A stretch of DNA of 5,327 bases, from assembly GCA_964428835.1 (NCBI GenBank), contig CAYRZQ010000088.1:1-5327 (forward strand), given 5' to 3'. The notes under the pieces were generated by a model that saw nothing but the letters and a program-made list of their open reading frames with translations, was not told the origin of the DNA and did not search any database. This document shows, piece after piece, positions 1 to 5,327 of this stretch; within the stretch, counting starts at the first letter, position 1, and each line of letters opens with the position of its first letter. Source of the DNA: JAIXWP01 sp964428835 (lineage in GTDB: Bacteria; Bacteroidota; Bacteroidia; Flavobacteriales_D; Sanyastnellaceae). Both the position numbers and the translations under genes were made by a program.

Positions 1-2852
1 CACTGGCCACTACCATGGCTCTGGTGTCGGGCTCACAAGCTGTTTATGCACAAACTGCAAACACTCAAGCTGCAACGGCAGAAAAAGATATCGAAGAGGT
101 TGTTGTTACCGGTTTCCGCAGCTCGGTGCTGAATTCGGTCGAAGCAAAACGAAATGCTGATCAAATCGCCGATATCATCGATGCTGGCGATTTGGGAGCT
201 TTGCCAGATGTATCCATTGCTGATGCATTAGGCCGTATGCCCGGTGTAACAACTGTTCGCGATTCAGGACAGTCCTCTCAATTAAATATACGTGGCATGA
301 ACGGCGATTTCGTTCAAACCAGTTTGAACGGACGGGAGCAAGCTAGTACCTCTGGTTATACCGCGGGTAGTCGCTGGATTTCTTTTGACCAGTACCCATC
401 TGAATTGATTACTCAGGCTGCTGTCTATAAATCGCCGAAAGCTTCTTTAATAGAAGGTGGCGTGGCTGGTACGGTAGAACTAAGAACAGCTAACCCCTTA
501 GAGGCAAAAAATCAGCATAATTTTCAAGCGAATATTCGCGGATCTTATAATGATGCGGCTGCTAATGTAGGCGCCGATGAGTACGGTGATCGCATAAGCT
601 TTTCTTATCAGGGTAAATTTGCGGATGATACTATCGGCGTAGGTGTGGGATACGCCCGTTTGAATCAGCCTAATAATGCAGAAGAAGCTATTACTTTTCC
701 TTACGGTGGGGCTCGTGATGTAAATGGTGATGGCGTTTCTGAAAGAATACCAAATGGATTTCAATTTCGTGCCGCGTCGGGTACAGACACTCGCGACGGA
801 TTGATGGGTACTGTGGTATTTGAACCGACTGATTCCGTCAAATTCCAGTTTGATTATTTTAGTTCTAAATTTGAATCAGAAGATCAAAAATATGGTTACA
901 CGCTCGAAGGATTACATCGCAACGCGGATACTTACAGCTTCACTAATCCTTCAGTAGAGAACGGTTTTGTAACGGGAGGAACTGTAACTCTAACAGGGAC
1001 TACTGGTCCCTGGATTGAAATGCGAACAGAGGATCAATCAACAGATTCAGAAACTGAGAGCTTTGGTTTCAAAACAGATTTCCAAATCACTGATAAGGCA
1101 AGTGTTGTAATTGACTTATCTCGTAGTACCGGTGATAAAACTCGCCTCGATCGTATCGCAACCATGCATGCTTACGAGTTCGGAAGCGGTACTTTAACAA
1201 ACGGCGATGTGGTCGAGACTTGGAAAGAAAAATCAGGCCAGAGTTACACCTTTGCAAACAATGCAGGCGCCGTGCCCGACTTTTCATTCAATACCAATTA
1301 TGTCGATTTAAATCATATGCGCTTGTCTGAGTGGGAACAGTTTCCGCACAAATATGGCGACGATTTGGATAGTGCCAAAGTTGATTTCAAATACGAGATC
1401 GACGCTATGGGTATATCTTCTGTTGAGGCGGGGATCCGTTGGTCTGATCGGACGTTTACGGATGATCGTGGTACTTTCCGTTATGGACAACGCGAAGGGC
1501 AAAGCCGTCAGGTTGTAAATGGAGAAATTGTTGAGCAATGGTGCGAGTCCAACGATAGTGGTGTGGCTTGTATCCCTCACGAACTGGACGGATTTGTACA
1601 AGTTAAAAATTATGGTGGCTCATTATCGCAGTTTGGCAGCTACCTCAAGCTTGATATGGTTGGTATAGCAAATAGTATTTTTGGTAGCCCTGATGTGTAT
1701 GCTGCCAAGAAAACTTGGAACCACAATTGGACTTTGATTGAAAGCGGCCAGGTTCAGGAAGAAGTATTGGCGTACTACTTAATGGCAAATCTTGAAACTG
1801 AGTTGGCTGGCATTCCAGTAACTGGTAATGTTGGTGTTCGTGTTGTTGAAACTGATACTAAATCGGTGGGAATACAGCAGGTTCGTGCTGGTGAAGGAGA
1901 AATTATTGCTGACGATAATGGTGTAACTCGCGATGACTACATTAACATCAAGTACGGCCCTGAGTATACCGATGTACTACCGTCGATTAACTTAAACTTC
2001 GCGATCACCGAAAATGACCAAATTCGTTTTGCAGCTGCAAAAGTAATGGGTCGCCCTCCGGTTTATCAGTTACGTGGTGGTGCAGGATCCTGGATCGACA
2101 CAGCAAATGACGGCGTGAGCCCTCGTTACAACGTATGGTCTAAAGGTAATCCAAATTTGGATCCGTTCCGTGCGGACCAGTTTGATTTGTCCTATGAGCA
2201 CTACTTCGACAACGGTGGAGCGGCTACAGTAGCTGTCTTCTACAAAGATATTGAGTCACTTATAGAGAGCATTACTTACAATGAGGGAGAGGTTCCCTGG
2301 TCCCAAATCGGAATAGAAGCTCCAGCGGGTACAGTTGAAGGACAATATCAAACAGTTCGCAACAACGATCAAGGAGGCTACATTCGCGGTATCGAATTGG
2401 CCTACACTCAAACCTTTGATCAATTGCCTGGAGTGTTCTCCGGTCTTGGCTTAACGGCAAGCTATGCTTACACCGAGAGTGAAACCTCGGTAGACGGTGG
2501 TGCTAATTTCGAGGATTTAAGCTTGCCATTGCCCGGCTTGTCTGAAAATGTATGGAGTACTACACTGTTTTGGGACATTGGTAGTTTTAGTGCCAACCTG
2601 AATGCTCGTTACCGCGATGAATATACTTATGCTGGCGCTACCCCTGGTGGTTCGTCCTTCCAGATTGCTGAGGCATATACTGTAATGGACGCTCAAGTAG
2701 CTTATGCATTTGAAAACGGGGTTGACGTGTTCTTCCAAGTGAATAACTTAACCGATGAGCCTAATACTAGCAATTATGGTTCAGCTAGCGCGGTTGGAGA
2801 AGTAAAACACTTTGGTCGTCAGTATTTTGTAGGTTTTGGTTATAAATTCTAA
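1..2852 (+). CDS. TonB-dependent outer-membrane receptor, Xanthomonas/Caulobacter-type (5' end missing)
   Basis: This protein is an outer-membrane, TonB/ExbBD-energised importer; the downstream GH13 gene suggests an alpha-glucan oligosaccharide substrate (inference). The frame is open from nt 3, before the ATG at 15. The residues around that ATG (LATTMALVSGSQAVYAQ) look like the end of a signal peptide with cleavage near AYA/Q-type residues, so the true start lies upstream of the window. Numbering from the ATG at 15, a TonB-box-like EEVVVTGFR lies at about 27-35. The plug domain covers about 40-165, with GALPDVSIADALGRMPGV and LNIRGMNGDFVQTSLNGR. The rest is a 22-strand-type beta-barrel with the late motif VNNLTDEP, ending in YKF; the terminal Phe is typical of BAM-folded barrels. 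About 945 residues plus the missing leader fits this class. The only two cysteines visible (510 and 519) are close together, probably in an extracellular loop. The gene ends at a TAA and is followed by a terminator. Family assignment is firm; substrate is not. Confidence 0.93.
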   Translation, partial: LATTMALVSGSQAVYAQTANTQAATAEKDIEEVVVTGFRSSVLNSVEAKRNADQIADIIDAGDLGALPDVSIADALGRMPGVTTVRDSGQSSQLNIRGMNGDFVQTSLNGREQASTSGYTAGSRWISFDQYPSELITQAAVYKSPKASLIEGGVAGTVELRTANPLEAKNQHNFQANIRGSYNDAAANVGADEYGDRISFSYQGKFADDTIGVGVGYARLNQPNNAEEAITFPYGGARDVNGDGVSERIPNGFQFRAASGTDTRDGLMGTVVFEPTDSVKFQFDYFSSKFESEDQKYGYTLEGLHRNADTYSFTNPSVENGFVTGGTVTLTGTTGPWIEMRTEDQSTDSETESFGFKTDFQITDKASVVIDLSRSTGDKTRLDRIATMHAYEFGSGTLTNGDVVETWKEKSGQSYTFANNAGAVPDFSFNTNYVDLNHMRLSEWEQFPHKYGDDLDSAKVDFKYEIDAMGISSVEAGIRWSDRTFTDDRGTFRYGQREGQSRQVVNGEIVEQWCESNDSGVACIPHELDGFVQVKNYGGSLSQFGSYLKLDMVGIANSIFGSPDVYAAKKTWNHNWTLIESGQVQEEVLAYYLMANLETELAGIPVTGNVGVRVVETDTKSVGIQQVRAGEGEIIADDNGVTRDDYINIKYGPEYTDVLPSINLNFAITENDQIRFAAAKVMGRPPVYQLRGGAGSWIDTANDGVSPRYNVWSKGNPNLDPFRADQFDLSYEHYFDNGGAATVAVFYKDIESLIESITYNEGEVPWSQIGIEAPAGTVEGQYQTVRNNDQGGYIRGIELAYTQTFDQLPGVFSGLGLTASYAYTESETSVDGGANFEDLSLPLPGLSENVWSTTLFWDIGSFSANLNARYRDEYTYAGATPGGSSFQIAEAYTVMDAQVAYAFENGVDVFFQVNNLTDEPNTSNYGSASAVGEVKHFGRQYFVGFGYKF

Positions 2853-2895
2853 CTGTTCTATCTAAGCCCGTCGTTTTAATTGGTGGGTTTTAAAC

Positions 2896-2938
2896 AAAAA
2901 AACCGCTGCACAAATTGAATTTGTCAGCGGTTTTTTTT
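2896..2938 (+). terminator. Rho-independent terminator after the TonB receptor gene
   Basis: A GC-rich stem CCGCTG (2903-2908) pairs with CAGCGG (2925-2930). It is extended inward, past a one-base bulge at C2909, by ACAAAT (2910-2915) pairing with ATTTGT (2919-2924), leaving a 3-nt loop TGA. Eight T residues (2931-2938) follow, and a run of seven A residues (2896-2902) precedes the stem. The A-run means the structure could also terminate transcription coming from the opposite strand. It lies 43 bases after the receptor stop codon and 56 bases before the halogenase start, so it should separate, or at least attenuate, transcription between the two genes. Confidence 0.9.
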
Positions 2939-2984
2939 CAGCTATGTTATGTGCGCGAAGTATTAAATGTCACCAATAAAATCA

Positions 2985-2989
2985 GAGGA
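2985..2989 (+). promoter_or_regulatory. Ribosome binding site of the halogenase gene
   Basis: GAGGA lies five bases before the ATG at 2995. This favours that start over a second in-frame ATG at 3013 (Met7), which would give the family-typical MKKKIVIVGGG start but has no comparable purine-rich site at the right distance. Confidence 0.75.
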
Positions 2990-2994
2990 TTGTC

Positions 2995-4503
2995 ATGAAG
3001 CCTGCTGAAACTATGAAAAAGAAAATTGTGATCGTAGGCGGTGGAACTGCAGGTTGGATCACCGCTAATCTTATGGCCGCTCGTTGGGGAAATCTAGGTT
3101 TTACTATCACCCTGTTGGAATCGTCACAGATTGGCATTATCGGCGTGGGAGAGGGTTCTACTCCTCAATTAAAAGGCTTCATGGATTCCTTGAAAATAGA
3201 AGAGTCTGAGTGGATGCATGAATGCAATGCAACTTACAAGGTGGGAATCAGTTTTCGGAACTGGTCTACCGTTCCTGGTTACACTCATTATTTTCATCCG
3301 TTTCCTGCACAGCCTGATGATTATACCGCACCTGGCTTTTTTCATAATAGCTTTGTACGTCGTAAAGGTATTGACGTGGAGGGGCATCCAGATCACTTTT
3401 TTTTAGCCACTCACCTAGCCCAAAAAAAGCTGGCTCCAATTGCTAGTGAAAATTTCCCTTTTGAAGTTAATTATGGCTATCACTTCGACTCTGCTTTGTT
3501 AGGAAAGTTTCTGGGCAAAAAGGCGGTGGAGCGAGGCGTGGAGCATAAGGAAGCAAAAATAAACGGCGTTATACTGAATGAGAGAGGTGAAATAGCAAGC
3601 GTAACTACAGAGGCAGGAGAAACGATCCATGCTGATTTTTTTGTTGATTGTTCAGGATTTGTTGGATTATTAATTCAAAAAGCCTTAAAGATTCCATTTA
3701 AAAGCTTTAAAGACAATTTGTTCAATACCTCAGCAGTGGTTATGCCGACACCAAACGATGAGGAAATTGAATCGCAAACCATATCTACTGCTTTGAAAAA
3801 CGGATGGGCCTGGTCTATCCCTCTAACCAGTCGAATAGGCAATGGCTATGTTTATAGCTCACATTTTTGTACTAAGGATGAAGCCGAAACTGAGTTGCGG
3901 GCGCATCTTGGCATGTTAGATTCCGAAGTCGGAGCTCGCCATTTGGAAATGAATGTTGGAAGAGTAGAAGAACACTGGGCGAAAAATTGTTTGGCGGTTG
4001 GTTTGTCGCAAGGTTTTATCGAACCGCTGGAAGCAACGGCCCTTCACTTGGTTCAAGAGACGGTACAGGGTTTTATTACTCATTATGAGGAAGGTGGGTT
4101 CACGAATAAGAAATGCGAAGAGTTTAATGCAAGTGTAAATCAGCGATTTGAGGCGGTTCGTGATTATATTGTATGTCATTATCGAGTCAGTTCACGCAAA
4201 GATACGGATTATTGGATAGAAAATGGGCGTAATGAAAACATATCGCTTTCTTTACGAGCGATCCTCCAAACTTGGATAGGAGGAAAGAATCTTAGTGATG
4301 AGTTAGATCGGCAAAAAATCGATAATTATTATCCTTCGGTATCATGGCATTGTCTGTTGGCAGGCTATGGGATCTATCCAACTCCCGAGCAATTAAAACC
4401 TGGCAATGATCTGGCGCATAAATACAAAATTGACAATATCCAGAATTTTATTAAGCGCTGTTCATTGAATTTTAAACCCCATCGTCAGCAATTAGGTTTG
4501 TGA
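2995..4503 (+). CDS. Flavin-dependent halogenase, tryptophan-halogenase family
   Basis: Enzymes of this family (PF04820) use FADH2 from a separate reductase, oxygen and halide to form HOCl or HOBr, which halogenates an electron-rich, often indole-type, substrate. No leader is visible, so it is probably cytoplasmic. The 502 residues are slightly shorter than PrnA/RebH-type enzymes. Visible motifs: FAD-binding GGGTAGW (15-21); GVGEGSTP (50-57); YKVGISFRNW (81-90), with Lys82 matching the catalytic lysine; YFHPF (99-103), with His101 and Phe103 at the places of the indole-stacking pair of PrnA; VDCSGF (217-222); the hallmark WAWSIP (271-276); and FIEPLEAT (341-348), with Glu346 matching the catalytic glutamate. 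The residue after that Glu is Ala where tryptophan halogenases have Ser. No flavin reductase is seen in the window. It follows a terminator and precedes the GH13 gene by 64 bases, so it may be cotranscribed with the latter. Family is certain; the true substrate is unknown and tryptophan should not be assumed. Confidence 0.93.
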   Translation: MKPAETMKKKIVIVGGGTAGWITANLMAARWGNLGFTITLLESSQIGIIGVGEGSTPQLKGFMDSLKIEESEWMHECNATYKVGISFRNWSTVPGYTHYFHPFPAQPDDYTAPGFFHNSFVRRKGIDVEGHPDHFFLATHLAQKKLAPIASENFPFEVNYGYHFDSALLGKFLGKKAVERGVEHKEAKINGVILNERGEIASVTTEAGETIHADFFVDCSGFVGLLIQKALKIPFKSFKDNLFNTSAVVMPTPNDEEIESQTISTALKNGWAWSIPLTSRIGNGYVYSSHFCTKDEAETELRAHLGMLDSEVGARHLEMNVGRVEEHWAKNCLAVGLSQGFIEPLEATALHLVQETVQGFITHYEEGGFTNKKCEEFNASVNQRFEAVRDYIVCHYRVSSRKDTDYWIENGRNENISLSLRAILQTWIGGKNLSDELDRQKIDNYYPSVSWHCLLAGYGIYPTPEQLKPGNDLAHKYKIDNIQNFIKRCSLNFKPHRQQLGL

Positions 4504-4567
4504 AGTGCTGCGGCGAAAAAAGTCGATTAATCCTAAGTAATAATAATTTATATATTGAGGCGAACAC
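4504..4567 (+). other. AT-rich spacer between halogenase and GH13 genes
   Basis: This 64-base gap has no hairpin followed by a T-run, so read-through from the halogenase gene into the GH13 gene is plausible. It contains a small perfect palindrome GATTAATC (4525-4532) and a TA-rich stretch (4540-4555) that could hold a -10-like hexamer, but no matching -35 element is evident. I do not call a promoter or operator here. Confidence 0.5.
4557..4560 (+). promoter_or_regulatory. Ribosome binding site of the GH13 gene
   Basis: GAGG lies seven bases before the ATG at 4568. That start opens directly into a signal peptide, which supports the choice. Confidence 0.7.
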
Positions 4568-5327
4568 ATGAAATTTTTTTTTACAATAGTGGTTGCGGGT
4601 TTGTTTTCGCTAGACGCCGCGGCGCAGGATTACAGAATTAAAAATATCGAGCCAGCCAACTGGTGGGTTGGCATGAAATACAATCGAGTTGAATTGTTGG
4701 TGCATGGCGATGACATAAGTGCAACAACGCCGGCCGTGAATTATCCCGGAGTAAATATTGTTGGGGTTAAAAAAGCTGATAGTGCCAACTATTTGTTTGT
4801 GACCATCGATATATCGCTTGATGCCAAGCCCGGAAAGTTTCCGATTGAGTTCAAACAAAATGGCGAGACTAAAAGCAGTTTTGATTATTTGCTGCTACCG
4901 CGTGAAAAAGGTTCGGCAGAGCGCAAGGGTTTCTCGCCTAAAGATGCCATTTATTTGATCACACCGGATCGTTTTGCTAACGGCAATATCAAAAACGATG
5001 CCATGCCGGGCATGCTGGAGCAGCCTAATCGCAACTATAAAGGTGGGCGTCATGGTGGCGATATTGCCGGTATGCAACAACAGCTGGACTATATTGCCGG
5101 TATGGGCTTTACCCAAATTTGGCCCAACCCGCTCACTGAAAATAATATGGAAAAATATTCCTACCACGGGTATGCGGCGACGGATTTATACAAAATCGAT
5201 GCGCGCTATGGCTCTAACGAAGAATTCAAGAATTTTGTAAAACAGGCGCAGAAAAAAGGGATCGGTGTTATTCAGGATATAGTGCTGAACCATATAGGTT
5301 CCAATCACTGGTGGATGAAAGACCTTC
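4568..5327 (+). CDS. Secreted GH13 alpha-glucan hydrolase, cyclomaltodextrinase/neopullulanase type (3' end missing)
   Basis: Only the first 253 residues are present. GH13 enzymes of this type hydrolyse alpha-1,4 bonds in cyclodextrins, pullulan or maltodextrins. Residues 1-19 form a Sec signal peptide (MKFFFTIVVAGLFSL..., likely cut after AAA at 17-19), with no lipobox cysteine, so a soluble periplasmic or secreted enzyme is expected. Residues about 22-112 resemble the N-terminal beta-sandwich of cyclomaltodextrinases, with the typical IEPANWWVGM (27-36). The catalytic barrel begins at AIYLITPDRFANGN (127-140) and continues with HGGDIAGMQQQLDYIAGMGF and YHGYAATDLYKID (His200). It reaches conserved region I, DIVLNH (237-242). 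The nucleophile Asp, acid/base Glu and third catalytic Asp lie beyond the window, so activity cannot be judged. The gene is probably cotranscribed with the halogenase. A SusA-like periplasmic role beside a TonB receptor is an inference. GH13 membership is firm; exact specificity is open. Confidence 0.92.
   Translation, partial: MKFFFTIVVAGLFSLDAAAQDYRIKNIEPANWWVGMKYNRVELLVHGDDISATTPAVNYPGVNIVGVKKADSANYLFVTIDISLDAKPGKFPIEFKQNGETKSSFDYLLLPREKGSAERKGFSPKDAIYLITPDRFANGNIKNDAMPGMLEQPNRNYKGGRHGGDIAGMQQQLDYIAGMGFTQIWPNPLTENNMEKYSYHGYAATDLYKIDARYGSNEEFKNFVKQAQKKGIGVIQDIVLNHIGSNHWWMKDL

Noticed and set aside
15..17. ATG at 15 as the true start of the receptor gene
   Set aside because: The frame remains open to the window edge, no ribosome binding site is visible, and translation from here would begin inside the signal peptide without its basic N-terminus.
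2864..2890. Imperfect hairpin AAGCCC/GGGTTT just after the receptor stop codon
   Set aside because: The stem is short, includes a G-T pair and is followed by only a few T residues; the much stronger hairpin at 2896-2938 is sufficient to explain termination.
2943..2980. Possible promoter hexamers (TATGTT, TATTAA, AATAAAAT) before the halogenase
   Set aside because: No pair has an acceptable -35 match and 16-18 base spacing, so calling a promoter would be a guess.
4525..4532. Palindrome GATTAATC as an operator
   Set aside because: Eight bases in AT-rich DNA is expected by chance, and it lacks the longer symmetry and central CG of typical LacI-family sites.
4610..5240. Open frames on both strands within the GH13 gene (4610-4858 -, 4895-5167 -, 4974-5240 +)
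   Set aside because: They overlap a clearly recognised coding region in other frames and their translations show no recognisable domain; the same holds for the antisense frames within the receptor and halogenase genes.

Overview
The window looks like part of a carbohydrate-uptake and degradation locus from a Gram-negative bacterium, all on the + strand. The moderate GC content, the outer-membrane TonB-dependent receptor and the Sec-exported GH13 enzyme suggest a polysaccharide-degrading gammaproteobacterium, such as a member of Cellvibrionales or Alteromonadales. That placement is an inference from gene content; no taxonomic marker is present.

Layout: (1) positions 1-2852 hold the 3' part of a TonB-dependent receptor of the large Xanthomonas/Caulobacter-type class. 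Only the first part of its signal peptide is missing. (2) Positions 2853-2994 are intergenic and contain a strong intrinsic terminator (2896-2938), followed by the ribosome binding site of the next gene. (3) Positions 2995-4503 encode a complete flavin-dependent halogenase of the tryptophan-halogenase family. Its FAD-binding, catalytic Lys/Glu and WxWxIP motifs are intact. (4) Positions 4504-4567 are a short AT-rich spacer with a ribosome binding site and no recognisable terminator. (5) Positions 4568-5327 hold the 5' part of a secreted GH13 enzyme of the cyclomaltodextrinase/neopullulanase type, cut off by the window just after conserved region I.

How they may work together: the receptor would import an oligosaccharide, most likely a maltodextrin or cyclodextrin judging by its neighbour, across the outer membrane with TonB/ExbBD energy. 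The GH13 enzyme would cut alpha-glucan oligomers in the periplasm. The halogenase has no obvious role in such a pathway. Halogenase-like genes beside TonB receptors in sugar loci are a recurrent arrangement in Proteobacteria, and the function there is, to my knowledge, poorly understood. This is the most interesting aspect of the window. I see no CRISPR array, tRNA, rRNA, insertion sequence or new defence-like system here.
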